DNA from: Bacteroidales bacterium
GTDB lineage: Bacteria; Bacteroidota; Bacteroidia; Bacteroidales; WCHB1-69
Direction of reading: 5' to 3'
NCBI GenBank assembly: GCA_017443175.1
Contig: JAFSOZ010000011.1
Coordinates: 90,921 to 154,920, forward strand
DNA length: 64,000 bases
Positions 28,431-39,000 of this stretch are shown piece after piece. A program made the translations under genes and the position numbers. Each line of letters begins with the position of its first letter. The first letter of the stretch is position 1. Below the pieces are notes generated by a model that did no database searches, was not told the DNA's origin, and saw only the letters and a list, made by a program, of their open reading frames with translations.

Positions 28431-28892
28431 ATGAATAACACCTACACCCAAATTCACATTCACACGGTTTTTGCCGTAAAATACAGAGAAGCTCTAATCA
28501 AAGCCGACTGGCGCGATAATCTGTACAAATACATCAACACAATCATCAAAGAACAAGGACACAAACCATTAGCTATCGGCGGAACATCCAACCACATTCA
28601 TATTTTGTTTGGGTTCCGCCCTTCACAATCATTATCTTCGCTGATGCTTCGTATAAAACGTGAAAGTTCTGAATGGATTAACCTTGAGGGATTCACGCCT
28701 TGCCGTTTTCAATGGCAAAACGGATACGGCGCCTTCTCGTACACAAAGAGCCATGTTTCTCGTGTAATCCAATATATCCGGAACCAAGAGGCACATCATG
28801 CAAAAAAATCATTTCGTGAGGAATACCTGAACATGTTGAGGAAAAACGATGTTAAATTTGATGAACGGTATATTTTTGATGATGTATCTTAA
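28431..28892 (+). CDS. tnpA: Y1 (HUH) transposase, IS200/IS605 family
   Basis: 153 residues, full length for TnpA. The HUH metal motif is H55-I-H57 in GGTSNHIHILFGF; the likely catalytic tyrosine is Y115 in VIQYIRNQEAHH; WQNGYGAFSYTKSHV is the conserved block before it. Such enzymes cut and rejoin single-stranded DNA at hairpins, moving IS200 elements or, in the RAYT branch, handling REP palindromes. Here it is flanked by hairpin arrays on both sides, which suggests these are its substrates. Catalytic residues appear intact. No obvious promoter box was found in the AT-rich leader. Confidence 0.9.
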   Translation: MNNTYTQIHIHTVFAVKYREALIKADWRDNLYKYINTIIKEQGHKPLAIGGTSNHIHILFGFRPSQSLSSLMLRIKRESSEWINLEGFTPCRFQWQNGYGAFSYTKSHVSRVIQYIRNQEAHHAKKSFREEYLNMLRKNDVKFDERYIFDDVS

Positions 28893-28910
28893 AAATCTGA
28901 ATACCAATAT

Positions 28911-29267
28911 TTGCCCGCAGGCCTAACGGCCTGCGATGAAAACAACATGTCCCACGCCATGGTTCTACCTGTGCCTGCAGACCTGACGGCCTGCAGGGCA
29001 TAAGCAACATTATGAAACAGCTATGGTAATCACAATACTTGTGCAGTCCGTTAGGACTGCCTGCACTGATAGAACAATCAATGGCCACACATCGTATCGC
29101 ACGCCGGCAGGTGTGCGGGCATCTGACGGCCTGCAGCACACAAGCAAAACCAATAGAACAACAACGAATATCACAATAATTGCGCAGTCCGTTAGGACTG
29201 CCTGCACTGGTAGAACAATCAATGGCCACACATTATTTCGCACGCCAGAAGGTGTGCGGGCATTATT
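28911..29267. repeat. Right hairpin array (two units of about 140 bp)
   Basis: Direct copy of the left array minus one unit. It starts with the same GCAGGCCtaacGGCCTGC hairpin; the marker GCAGTCCgttaGGACTGC occurs at 29043-29060 and 29184-29201, 141 bp apart. It ends just before the stop of the dehydrogenase gene at 29281. Small sequence differences from the left array show that the copies have drifted. Confidence 0.85.
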
Positions 29268-29280
29268 ATGTGATGGAAAA

Positions 29281-30228
29281 TTACATGTCTGCGACACGCT
29301 CCAGTATCCGCTCCACCGCCACCTGGGCGTGGCGAAGCTCGGCCTCGGGGGTCTGGCCACCAACATGAGGAGTGAGGATGACATTCTCCAGCTGGGACAA
29401 GCGCTCCATGGCCGCCGGCCATTGCTCCTTGGGCAGGTTTTTCAATTTGGGGCTCTCGTACTCCAACACATCCAGACACGCCATCCGTATCTTGCCTGAT
29501 TCCAAGCCCTTCACCACAGCTTCCGTATTCACGACCAATCCGCGCGAGGTGTTGATGAGCACAAAGGGTTTCGCGACATTCTCAATAAATTTCTCATCGA
29601 TAAAATATTTGTTTTCAGGTATATAGTTCACATGCACGGAAATCACATCACACTTCCGCATGATAGTATCCAAGTCCGTCATCTCCGCATTACCATTTCC
29701 GGCGGCTGGGTTGTACCTGTCGTACGCATACACCTCGCAGCCGAGCGCACGCAACAACTTGGCGAAGGCCGGACCCGTGTGCCCGTAACCTATCAGCCCG
29801 TATGTGTACGAATGCAACTCCGTGCCCTTGTTCTTCTCACGATGCCACTCCCCTGCCCGCACCTCGCGGTCAGCAGAGGAAAGATGACGCAACGCCGCCA
29901 ACAGGAATCCCAGACAATGCTCCGCCACCGCATTGGCGTTGCCCTCGGGTGTGGATATCACTTTAATTCCTTTTTTTTCAGCGTATTCCACATCAATATT
30001 CTCCACACCGGAACCGATACGCACGATGAATTTCAACGATGACTTGGAATCAATAATATCGCGATCAATCACAAAACGGCTCCGAATGACCAAACCATAC
30101 AGGTCATCGGGAGCCGCCTTGAATGAATCGTATGTAAAAGTCATGTCGGTCTGGCACACAAAGCCCTCGCCGGACAGTTGTTCCGACAAATAAGGATGCA
30201 CCCGATCGACAATCAGGACCTTTTTCAT
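29281..30228 (-). CDS. NAD-dependent D-2-hydroxyacid dehydrogenase
   Basis: 315 residues. Typical two-domain D-isomer-specific dehydrogenase: FIVRIGSGVENIDVEYAEKKG, the NAD site GLIGYGHTGPAFAKLLRALG, the catalytic arginine in INTSRGLVVNTEAV, and the catalytic histidine in VILTPHVGGQTPEA. The exact substrate (phosphoglycerate, glyoxylate, lactate and others) cannot be told from sequence alone; it resembles SerA-type enzymes without the ACT domain. Its ATG overlaps the stop of the upstream flavin reductase (TAATG), so translation is coupled. Confidence 0.88.
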   Translation of the reverse strand: MKKVLIVDRVHPYLSEQLSGEGFVCQTDMTFTYDSFKAAPDDLYGLVIRSRFVIDRDIIDSKSSLKFIVRIGSGVENIDVEYAEKKGIKVISTPEGNANAVAEHCLGFLLAALRHLSSADREVRAGEWHREKNKGTELHSYTYGLIGYGHTGPAFAKLLRALGCEVYAYDRYNPAAGNGNAEMTDLDTIMRKCDVISVHVNYIPENKYFIDEKFIENVAKPFVLINTSRGLVVNTEAVVKGLESGKIRMACLDVLEYESPKLKNLPKEQWPAAMERLSQLENVILTPHVGGQTPEAELRHAQVAVERILERVADM

Positions 30229-31484
30229 TATCGTTTGTTGGATTTCTCTACGGCTTTTTCCGCCTTCTCCAGTTCACGTTGCAACTTGGCAGGCAGCTCA
30301 TCCTTCGCCATGCACTGGTGACATTTCATCTCCAGCGTGTACATACGGCCGATACAATAGTTGGAGTGCTTGCAGGCGCTACGCGTTACCTCACCCGACT
30401 GCAGTTTATTCACGAAATCAGTATCCTGAACCAACGCGCGAGCCATCTGGAAGGCCTCGAACCCGGAATCCAACACCATTTCCATGTCGGCTTTGTCCAC
30501 CATACCGCCCACATAAATCAACGGCATCTTCAACTCCTTACGGAACTTCATGGCTGTGTCATAGAAATAAGCATCCTTGTACGGAACCGTGGGAATCACG
30601 ATGCGACCGCCAAAGAAAAGACCGAGTTTCAGCCACCAGAACTTCTTCATATCCATGTAGTAAGCCAGTGTCTTGAGCGGCATGGCACCGCGCATCACAT
30701 CCATCGGAGCCTTGCTCACGAAGCCGGCGGTGAGCACCAGTGCGTGCACGCCCAGTTTCTCAAGTTCCTTGGCCACAGTAATGCAATCGTCAATCTGCAT
30801 ACCGCTGCGAAAACCGTCGTACATGTTGGTTTTCACCACGATAGCCATATCATCCTTGGCCTCTTCCATCACTCGAGTGATGACGCGGCGCATGAAGCGC
30901 ATACGATTATCCAAGGAGCCACCGTACTCGTCTTTACGATGATTGGTATAAGGCGAAATGAACTGGCTGATGAGATATCCGTGGCCGGCATGCACCTCAA
31001 TGCAGTCGAAACCAGCGCGACGACACATATCCACTGCCTTGCCGAAAGCCTCCACAATCTCGTCGATGTCCTTAATGGTCATTTTACGGGTAAAGGTAGG
31101 TGAATAAAGGTTAAAACGGCCCGACGGGGAGAGCGGCTTGCAACCGCAGGTGGCGCGGTGCGTCATGTTGCCGCAGTGGCCGATCTGGATGGAGGCCTTG
31201 GCGCCTTCGGCGTGGATGGCATCCGTCAATTTCTTTAATTCAGGGATAATCTCTTCACGGAGCCAAAGTTGGCCATCAAATGAGAGGCCGCTCTGACACA
31301 CAGAGGCATAGGCCACGGTGGTCATGCCGATACCGCCACGGGCAACGGCTGTATGGTAGTCGAACAATTCTTTGGTGGGGCGGTTTCCGTGCGCCATGTT
31401 CTCGAAAGCAGCGGAACGGATGGTGCGGTTACGCAGCGTAATAGGGCCAATTTGGCAAGGGGTGAAAATCTTTGATTCTGACAT
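30228..31484 (-). CDS. NADH:flavin oxidoreductase, old yellow enzyme family
   Basis: 418 residues. TIM-barrel FMN enzyme: IGPITLRNRTIRSAAFEN at the N-terminus, CIEVHAGHGYLISQFISPY with the H-x-x-H-like substrate pair region, NHRKDEYGGSLDNRMRF, and LIYVGGMVDKADMEMVL for phosphate binding. A C-terminal cysteine cluster (C-x5-C-x10-C-x2-C in CKHSNYCIGRMYTLEMKCHQC region) resembles the iron-sulfur site of 2,4-dienoyl-CoA reductase-type members, although the C-terminal FAD domains of those are missing. Substrate unknown. 21 bases downstream of tatD in the same transcript. Confidence 0.87.
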   Translation of the reverse strand: MSESKIFTPCQIGPITLRNRTIRSAAFENMAHGNRPTKELFDYHTAVARGGIGMTTVAYASVCQSGLSFDGQLWLREEIIPELKKLTDAIHAEGAKASIQIGHCGNMTHRATCGCKPLSPSGRFNLYSPTFTRKMTIKDIDEIVEAFGKAVDMCRRAGFDCIEVHAGHGYLISQFISPYTNHRKDEYGGSLDNRMRFMRRVITRVMEEAKDDMAIVVKTNMYDGFRSGMQIDDCITVAKELEKLGVHALVLTAGFVSKAPMDVMRGAMPLKTLAYYMDMKKFWWLKLGLFFGGRIVIPTVPYKDAYFYDTAMKFRKELKMPLIYVGGMVDKADMEMVLDSGFEAFQMARALVQDTDFVNKLQSGEVTRSACKHSNYCIGRMYTLEMKCHQCMAKDELPAKLQRELEKAEKAVEKSNKR

Positions 31485-31505
31485 AGTTATAATTATTATA
31501 TAATT

Positions 31506-32282
31506 TTATCGGGGTAATTTAGTGAAAATCCTGTATGCATTTTCCGTGGTCTGGTCAGCCACTGTTTGGAGGGAGACATTGAAGATGTCTGCGACCTTTT
31601 GTGCGATAATGGGAATATAGGAACTCTCATTGGGTTTCCCGCGGTGCGGAACGGGAGCCAGATAGGGGGCGTCTGTTTCCAACACCACATTATCCAGTCC
31701 CACGTGTGCCACAATATCCTGCACCTTGCTGTTCTTGAAGGTCACTGTGCCGCCCACGCCAATGGCAAAACCGTGTTTGACCGCCCATTCGGCCTCCTGG
31801 ATGCCACCCGAAAAGCAGTGCATCACGCCGGATAGTTCGCCCTGCCGGAATTGCTTGAGAATCTCAATTGCATCATTGTAAGCGCTCCGAATGTGCAACG
31901 ACAGCGGTAATTTCCGGTCGCGGGCCCAGCAAAGCTGACGGTAAAACGCCTCTCGCTGTTCCTTCTCAAAAGTGCGGTCCCAATAGTAATCCAAGCCAAT
32001 CTCCCCTACTCCCACCATATTCGGATCATCCAAATGGGCTTCTATCTGGGCAAGTTCATCCTCAAAATCCGCTTTGGTATCTTCCGGATGAAGTCCGATT
32101 AAGACAAAAAAGTTGTTTGGGAACAAGGAGACCGCCTCATTCAGCCAGGCCAGGGTCTCGCGGTTGACACATCCCAGAATCATCTTGTCCACACCCGCCT
32201 CTATCGCGCGACGAGCCACCTCCTCGAAATTGTCGGGATAGCTCTCTCGGTACAGATGCGTATGGGTGTCAACAAAACGCAT
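31506..32282 (-). CDS. tatD: TatD-family metal-dependent hydrolase
   Basis: 258 residues. THTHL near the N-terminus gives the first metal histidines; GEIGLDYYWDR, LPLSLHIRSAYNDAIEIL, GVMHCFSGGIQEAEWAV and LETDAPYLAPVPHRGKPNES complete the amidohydrolase-fold metal site. TatD proteins are 3'-5' DNases/RNases involved in DNA repair or RNA quality control. It begins 2 bases after atpF, taking the place where atpH is usually found in the ATP synthase operon. Confidence 0.92.
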   Translation of the reverse strand: MRFVDTHTHLYRESYPDNFEEVARRAIEAGVDKMILGCVNRETLAWLNEAVSLFPNNFFVLIGLHPEDTKADFEDELAQIEAHLDDPNMVGVGEIGLDYYWDRTFEKEQREAFYRQLCWARDRKLPLSLHIRSAYNDAIEILKQFRQGELSGVMHCFSGGIQEAEWAVKHGFAIGVGGTVTFKNSKVQDIVAHVGLDNVVLETDAPYLAPVPHRGKPNESSYIPIIAQKVADIFNVSLQTVADQTTENAYRIFTKLPR

Positions 32283-32284
32283 GG

Positions 32285-32779
32285 TTAGTTCAGATTCGTT
32301 TCGTCAACCCACTTCTCAATCAATTTCTCTTGTCTTTCCTTATCAGAAAGTTCTTCGGTCATGATTTTCTCGGCGATATTGATGGAGAAGTTGGCAATTT
32401 CGTTCTTCAGATCGGTGATAGCTTTCATCTTTTCCATTTGGATGGCCTGCTTGGCATCGGCAATAATGGATTGTGCCTCAGCATCGGCTTTCAGTTTGGC
32501 GTCTTCCTTCAATTTCTCACTGATGGCGCGGGCTTCATTAAGGATATCATCACGCTCCGTCTTCGCTTGCGCAAGCATCTGTTCGTGCATTAAGTTGAGG
32601 TTCTCGAGTTCGGCGTGGACGCGTTCCGCCTCATCCAGTTGGTCCTGGATCTTCTTGTTGCGGCTGGCAATGCCTTGTGTGATTATTGGCCAGACATATT
32701 TAGCCAGAATAAAGAAGAAGATGCCAAAGCCGATGAGCATCCAGAAAATAAGTCCGAAAGAGGGTTTTATGAGTTCCAT
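32285..32779 (-). CDS. atpF: ATP synthase F0 subunit b
   Basis: 164 residues. One N-terminal membrane helix (FGLIFWMLIGFGIFFFILAKY) then a long charged helix (residues 35-145) forming the peripheral stalk that holds F1. Starts at the ATG 32779, MELIKPSFG. Third gene of atpB-atpE-atpF, 73 bases after atpE. The delta, alpha and gamma genes that normally follow are missing; tatD follows instead. Confidence 0.95.
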   Translation of the reverse strand: MELIKPSFGLIFWMLIGFGIFFFILAKYVWPIITQGIASRNKKIQDQLDEAERVHAELENLNLMHEQMLAQAKTERDDILNEARAISEKLKEDAKLKADAEAQSIIADAKQAIQMEKMKAITDLKNEIANFSINIAEKIMTEELSDKERQEKLIEKWVDETNLN

Positions 32780-32852
32780 ATTTAAGTCTGAGTTGTTTCT
32801 GAAATTTTGAAAAATGTTGAGGACCCCGCCAACCGCGAGGTCCTTCAACAAA

Positions 32853-33122
<270 letters not shown>

Positions 33123-33143
33123 TTATTGAGTTGATAATAAGGT

Positions 33144-34259
33144 TTATTCTGCCAATTGAATTTCCTCCTCTTCCTCCCCGCAGGCCGCTCCGATGTACAT
33201 GGCACTCAACAAGGTAAAGACGAAAGCCTGGATGAAAGCCACCAGCAATTCCAAACAACTCATGAAGAGGTAGAGAAAGACTGACACAACCGAAACGCTG
33301 TAACCAATCGCCGGAGCCATCTGTCCGAAGATGAATATTAACGAAATGAAACCCAGCACGATAATGTGACCAGCTGTGATGTTAGCGAAGAGTCGCACCA
33401 TCAGCACGAACGGCTTGGTGAACACACCGATTATCTCCACCAACGGCATGATGGGCAGCGGAAACTTCAGCCACCATGGCACACCCGGTGTATTGATAAT
33501 GTCTTTCCAATACTCCTTCTTTCCCGAAAACTGCGTCACAAAGAAGGTCAACAGCGCGAGCACGCCCGTTACCGCAACATTGCCGGTAAGATTGGCACCA
33601 CCAGGGAAAATGGGAATCAGACCCATCAGATTGTTGAAGAGGATGAAGAAAAACAGCGTGAGCAGGAATGGGGTGTATTTAGGGGCATTCTTGCCTAACG
33701 AAGGATTGATTATCTCATCCTGCAAGAAGACGATGACGGGTTCCACGAACGCCTGTAATCCTTTTGGAGCCTGATCAGGGCGGCGTTTGTACTGTTTGGC
33801 CACCGACAGGAAAATCCAAGTCATCAGAATCAAAGAGATGATCAGAGCACAGACATTCTTGGTTATGGAGATATCGAATTTGCACACATGGTCCACCGGG
33901 TAAACCTCACCTTCCTCCAAATGGCCGGTATAGTCATCCGCCAGTTTCACAATGCTGCCTTTTTGGTCGCCCCAGCCCAGGGCATAGCCCTTGTAGGCGG
34001 CTTCGCCATGGTGGAACTTGTTGGACATGAACGCCACAAAATGACCGTTATCAACCAGCATGATGGGCAACGGAATAGTCACGCTCTTGTCGTCCTCACC
34101 GCATATATGCCATCCGTAGTTATCGGTGACATGGTCTATGATAAACGGACCGGCATTGAATTTCTCTTCTTCCGCAGCCGATACGGATTGGGAGAAAAAC
34201 GTCAGCAACAAAGCGACCCAAATGCCCAACCGCACAATATAAAAGTTTTTACAAGTCAT
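33144..34259 (-). CDS. atpB: ATP synthase F0 subunit a
   Basis: 371 residues, longer than the ~250 of most bacteria because of a signal-like N-terminus (IWVALLLTFFSQSVSA) and about 110 extra residues expected outside the membrane, a known feature of Bacteroidetes. The membrane part holds the essential arginine in KPFVLMVRLFANITAGHI. The acidic tail is EEEEEIQLAE. Together with the c ring it forms the ion channel of ATP synthase. First gene of the atpBEF group; 125 bases separate it from the ptp gene upstream; only a weak -7-like box was seen there. Confidence 0.94.
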   Translation of the reverse strand: MTCKNFYIVRLGIWVALLLTFFSQSVSAAEEEKFNAGPFIIDHVTDNYGWHICGEDDKSVTIPLPIMLVDNGHFVAFMSNKFHHGEAAYKGYALGWGDQKGSIVKLADDYTGHLEEGEVYPVDHVCKFDISITKNVCALIISLILMTWIFLSVAKQYKRRPDQAPKGLQAFVEPVIVFLQDEIINPSLGKNAPKYTPFLLTLFFFILFNNLMGLIPIFPGGANLTGNVAVTGVLALLTFFVTQFSGKKEYWKDIINTPGVPWWLKFPLPIMPLVEIIGVFTKPFVLMVRLFANITAGHIIVLGFISLIFIFGQMAPAIGYSVSVVSVFLYLFMSCLELLVAFIQAFVFTLLSAMYIGAACGEEEEEIQLAE

Positions 34260-34384
34260 AAAATATCAATTAGATACAATCCTAAAAAATCACTTACCCA
34301 CCTTCACAAAAAAGCGGCGCAATATACGAAAAATTAATTAGGAAGGGCTGTGAAAAACAGCTTCGACAAGCGTAATGCTAATCT

Positions 34385-34840
34385 TTACCGTATTCGTTCC
34401 AGCAATCCGGAACAGCCTTCGATCACATCCCGCCATGTAGCTTCAAAATCGCCTGTGTACCAAGGGTCTGCCACATCGCCTGGACGAGATGTGTAATCCA
34501 TCAGGAGAGAGATTTTTCCTTCCGTGTCATCCCCAAGCAAACGACGGAGATTGCGCAAATTGTTATGATCCATGGCAATGACATAATCGTAGTGCTTATA
34601 GTCGGCACGGGTGATCTGTCGGGCGGTCTTGCCCGCGCACGCAATCCCGTGCTCCGCCAGTTTCCGCCGAGCAGGGGGATAGACGGGATTTCCAATCTCC
34701 TCTGTAGAAGTGGCCGCTGAGGCTATTTCAAATTGTTCGGACAGCCCTGCTTCTGCCACCAATCGTTTCATCACAAACTCGGCCATCGGGCTGCGGCAGA
34801 TGTTGCCGTGACAAATAAAAAGTATCTTCTTCATTTTCAT
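34385..34840 (-). CDS. Low-molecular-weight protein tyrosine phosphatase
   Basis: 151 residues. The P-loop CHGNICRSPMAEFV has the C-x5-R-S active site near the N-terminus, and the general acid aspartate is in DPWYTGDFEATW. In bacteria these enzymes often oppose tyrosine kinases controlling capsule export, though no such kinase is in the window. The start overlaps the aroK stop by 4 bases; MKKILFIC two codons later is an alternative start. Confidence 0.93.
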   Translation of the reverse strand: MKMKKILFICHGNICRSPMAEFVMKRLVAEAGLSEQFEIASAATSTEEIGNPVYPPARRKLAEHGIACAGKTARQITRADYKHYDYVIAMDHNNLRNLRRLLGDDTEGKISLLMDYTSRPGDVADPWYTGDFEATWRDVIEGCSGLLERIR

Positions 34841-35355
34841 TCTGCAAATAGATGACTAATACGCTCACACAAGTTCTCGGCACTAACCTCATCTCCCTTC
34901 ACTGTCAGCTGCGCCATACGATAATACGGCAATCTCTGTTCCAGTCTCTCCTGCACATACGCGACCAAATCCTCTTCCGAAAGGGCAGCTGTCAGCGGGC
35001 GCTCTTTCTTGCTGTTTTTCAACCGCCGCACAAGGGTTTCTTCCGGCAGGTCAACATACACCGTCACGGCGTGCGCATTCATCAGCTGCATGGCATCCTG
35101 GTTAGCGGGCGTGCCACCTCCGGCGGCTATCACCATCCCCTGACCTTTCAGCATCTCTTTCAGCGTCTGGTACTCGCACTGCCGAAAAACAGATTCCCCA
35201 TACTTCTGGAAGATATGGGGAATCGTAGCGTGGTATTTTTCTTCAACAGCATCGTCCAAATCGACAAACTCGAGGCCCAAGCGATGCGCCAGTGCGCGAC
35301 CCAAGGTGGTCTTGCCTGCGCCGGAGAAGCCGACCAGAACAACATTGCGCACCAT
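34837..35355 (-). CDS. aroK: Shikimate kinase
   Basis: 172 residues. P-loop VLVGFSGAGKTTLGRALA, FVDLDDAVEEKYHATIPHIF, the FR-x-E-like block VFRQCEYQTLKEM and AAGGGTP. Phosphorylates shikimate in the pathway to chorismate and aromatic amino acids; other aro genes are not in the window. The ATG overlaps the elbB stop (TAATG) and its end overlaps the phosphatase gene, so the three are translationally coupled. Confidence 0.94.
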   Translation of the reverse strand: MVRNVVLVGFSGAGKTTLGRALAHRLGLEFVDLDDAVEEKYHATIPHIFQKYGESVFRQCEYQTLKEMLKGQGMVIAAGGGTPANQDAMQLMNAHAVTVYVDLPEETLVRRLKNSKKERPLTAALSEEDLVAYVQERLEQRLPYYRMAQLTVKGDEVSAENLCERISHLFAE

Positions 35356-36005
35356 TACTGCATGTTTTCGAGAATGGCGTCAATAAGGTTCTGCGCGCAA
35401 TCGGCAATGTCGGAGATGCGGGCGGGCAGCATGTAACATGGCGTGGTGAACACCATGTTCTGCTTGTCCGCAATGACACCGGTCTGCTGGGTGTTGATGT
35501 GCTGGGAGCCGAAGCTGAGCACATTGGCAATGGTGCCCTCATCGTTGCCCACGGTGATGGTCACATCGCCCAACACCTTAGCAATCATTACGGGTGCGAT
35601 GCATAGCGCGCCGATAGGCTTATGTTGGGCGTGAAACGCCTTGATGAGTTGGGCCACATCCTCACGCACAGTGCAGTTCTTGCCGTCGAATGCGTACGTG
35701 AACAGGTTCTTGGCCGCGCCATTTCCGCCAGGGAACACTAACGCGTCGAAATCCTCCACACGGCACTCTTCGATGGGACGGATGTCGCCGCGCGCGATGC
35801 GCGCGGCCTCCACCATCATATTGCGCTTTTCCTGTGTGGCTTCCTTTGTACAATGGTTCACCACATGGTATTGATTGTCATTGGGTGCAAAGATGCTGTA
35901 GGTACATTCATTGCGGTCGATGGCCAACAGGGTCATCACGGACTCGTGGATTTCACTTCCGTCCAGAGAACCACAGCCACATAATATCACAGCAAATTTT
36001 TTCAT
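35355..36005 (-). CDS. elbB: ElbB-like glyoxalase (DJ-1/PfpI superfamily)
   Basis: 216 residues. Class I glutamine amidotransferase-like fold: ILCGCGSLDGSEIHESVM at the N-terminus, FPGGNGAAKNLFTYAFDG, and the nucleophile cysteine in PIGALCIAPVMIAKVLG. These match ElbB, reported to have glyoxalase activity. The physiological role is uncertain. 12 bases after the DUF2723 gene and overlapping aroK, hence in one transcript. Confidence 0.9.
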   Translation of the reverse strand: MKKFAVILCGCGSLDGSEIHESVMTLLAIDRNECTYSIFAPNDNQYHVVNHCTKEATQEKRNMMVEAARIARGDIRPIEECRVEDFDALVFPGGNGAAKNLFTYAFDGKNCTVREDVAQLIKAFHAQHKPIGALCIAPVMIAKVLGDVTITVGNDEGTIANVLSFGSQHINTQQTGVIADKQNMVFTTPCYMLPARISDIADCAQNLIDAILENMQ

Positions 36006-36017
36006 ATTCTCTTAATT

Positions 36018-39000
36018 TTATTGGTTTGTATCTTGTTGGACCATCATCCTTGTGCGGTCCAAACTATTGTAGAAATTACGATAGGCACCGCCCATATTCG
36101 GGGAGATTCCGTCCATCGCTTTCAACTGGGTCTCTGCAATATCCTGCAATTTCTTGACCGTGGCATTGTCTCCAGCCACCTCGGCAATATCCAGCAACTG
36201 ATGCAGCTCCTGGAAATTGTTGGCGACAGCCTGCTGATCAAAATCGGGTTGGCGAATCAGGCGGGTGATGTTGTTGGACAAGCCCTGAGCATAATTGGCT
36301 GCCAGGTTGTCAAACTTCAATTCCTTGAATTTGGAAGCCATGGACTGGTCGGGATACCGGACATTGGTCATCAAATAATGCAAGAACATCATATCGTAAT
36401 GAATATTATCCTCATGGATAGCCAAGGTGTTGTCGTCGCATTGGTTATACCAAGCAAAAAGCTCTGCCATCTGATCCCAGATGGATTTGGCCATCTCCAT
36501 ACCCTTCTGATTTCCGCTCGGCGTGTTCAGTTTGAAATAATCCTGCATATAGAAAATACAGTTCTGGGTATAACCATACACGTTGGACATGACGGATACA
36601 TACGGGAAGACCTCATTCGGAAGAACTTTATTGCCTTGGTCAAAAGCCTGTTCGGCTTTTTCCACATCACCTTCTGCCAACAGCTGGTTGCCCAGACGGT
36701 TGTACAGACGGCGGACAAGGGAAATCAAACGGGTATTGTCCTCACTATGATACACGCGGGTGTCATTGAGGCCACCCCAAGCGTACGGATAGGCATCGTG
36801 CTTGGGCGCATCAGGATGATTGAGGAGATCTTCACGGCTGTGGTCATTGAACACATTCATCAGATTGTTGTACAGAATCTCAGAATTGATACGACCCGTT
36901 TCATTGGAGCGCGAAGTCTTGATAGGCACCAATCTGTAAGCAAATCCCTCCAATTGGAAATAATCCTCCAGTCCGAGATAAGCCTCAGAACCAGTGGTAG
37001 AAGCATAATAGATAGGACGTTCCCAGTTGTTGGTGGCCAAAATGTCCATCATGACGATATAAGCCTTGGCCAGCGGGGTGACGCCCGGCTTACCCACGTT
37101 CCACTCCAAGCGATCCACGATGAGTGCGGAGTCCTTGGGGCTCACCGTCCCGTTAGCCAGCACCTTGGCCTTGTCAACCGGCAAAGAAAAGCTGGCAGGA
37201 ATGGCGCGACCATTGGATCGGTAACCTTTATTCTGCGACAGCAGGAACAAGTGACGGGTATGGTCGAATTGCGGATCTTTGATGTAATTCATGACAGCGT
37301 TCAAATCCACAAACTGATTTTCACCGGGTTCGAGGTAGAGGACGTCACGAGTGCCATCCTTGTATTGACTCCAGGTCATGGAAATAGGCAGAGCTTCTGA
37401 TGCGTATGCCTTGCGTTTCATCTGATCCACATACCAGCTGGTGCTGAGAAGCGAAAGGTTGCACACGCGCACGTCGGTACGGTAGCCTTCCACCTCCTGG
37501 GCGTACCACAACGGGAAGGTATCGTTATCGCCCAATGTGAACAGAATGGCGTTGGGAGCACAGGAATCGAGGTAATTCTTGGCAATGGCCAGGGCTGTGT
37601 AACGGTTAGAGCGGTCGTGGTCGTTCCAATTCTGGTTAGCCATCACGCAGGGCACCAAAGCGAAGCATATCACCGTGGTGAGTGCCGCACCGGCAATCTG
37701 CACCGGTTTGCTCTTGATTTTCTCAAACAGTTCATAGATACCCAGCACACCAAATCCTATCCATATTGCAAAAGCATAGAACGATGCGGCAAAAGCATAG
37801 TCACGCTCACGCGGCTGGAAAGCATACATGTTCAGATAAAACGCGATAGCCAGACCCGTCATGATGAACAACATAAACACCACAAAGGCATTCTGTGTGT
37901 CCTTACGGGTTTGATAGAAGATACCCACCAATCCCAACAGCAAGGGCAACAGATAATAGGTGTTGTGACCCGGGCGCTGCATGGCTTTGGGCTGATTGTT
38001 CTGATCACCTACCAAGGCTTTGTCGATGAAGGGTATTCCCGTAATCCAGTTGCCGTTCATGTTGTCACCACGACCCTGAAGGTCATTCTGACGACCGGAA
38101 AAGTTCCACATGAAATATCTCCAGTACATGTAGCCAAACTGATACGTTTGCAAGAATTTGATGTTTTGTTTCCAGGAAGGCGTGTCGTTACGGGCCAGCT
38201 CCCGGCGGGCTTCACGATCGGAAGGACTATCGCTGTTATAATGATTGTTCAGCCAATTGATGTACTCGCCCTGCTTTTCGGACGACCACATTCTCGGGAA
38301 AAGCATACAACCGGACGGGTCGTATTGCAGCTTCTCGCCCTGACGGTCGTTGGAAACCACATAGCGTTTGGCATTCTTGTCCTTTACGTAAACAGGCTTG
38401 CCGTTTTCGGCATTGATCACCTTTGTGTTGTAGCTCTGACCGTAGAACAAGGGATTGGAACCATATTGCTCACGGTTCAGATAGGCCAACAGAGCCACCG
38501 CGTCTTCCGGGTTGTTCTCGTCAATGGTCGGGTTGGCGTTAGAGCGGATGACCAGAGTGAAGAAGGTGGAATAACCGATAAGCAACATCATGAAGCAGAA
38601 AGTGCCCATCAGCAACACCGGTTTGTTTTTCTTGTAGCCAGCCATAATACCCCAGGCAATCAAGGCCACGAGTATCAGGAAGAAGAAGATGGTTCCGGAA
38701 TTGAACGGCAGGTGCAGCGAGTTCACAAAGAACAGGTCGAACTTTCCAGCCAAGTTCACCACCTGAGGGATGATACCCCAGAGGATGAGGCCGAGCAGCA
38801 CCACAGAGCCGCAAAGGGAGAGGAACACACCCCATTCTGCCTTCGACTTCAGCGTGCCCTTCGTCGCGCACATCACAAACAACGGGACTGTGATGAAAAT
38901 CCATATCAGGAACATCCACAAAGTGGAGCAGAAGAAAGCGAAGAAGAAGGATATGATAGCCATGGTGAGCACTGCGCCCATGCCAGTGGCATTCTTGGAA

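Larger units (their letters stand above)
27784..29267 (+). mobile_element. IS200-like/REP-associated element: hairpin array - Y1 transposase - hairpin array
   Basis: The transposase gene 28431-28892 is enclosed by two direct-repeat arrays of palindromes (27784-28280 and 28911-29267) that begin with the same ~100 bases (GCAGGCCtaacGGCCTGC, then ATGAAAACAACATGTC) and end with GTGTGCGGGCATTAT. No tnpB is present. The layout resembles a REP-associated tyrosine transposase surrounded by its repeats. Element borders are estimated from where the two arrays stop matching. Confidence 0.65.

Noticed and set aside
27743-29384. Open frames inside the hairpin arrays, translating to Cys/Arg-rich peptides
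   Set aside because: They arise from the repeats themselves and recur in several frames; no start signals or family similarity.
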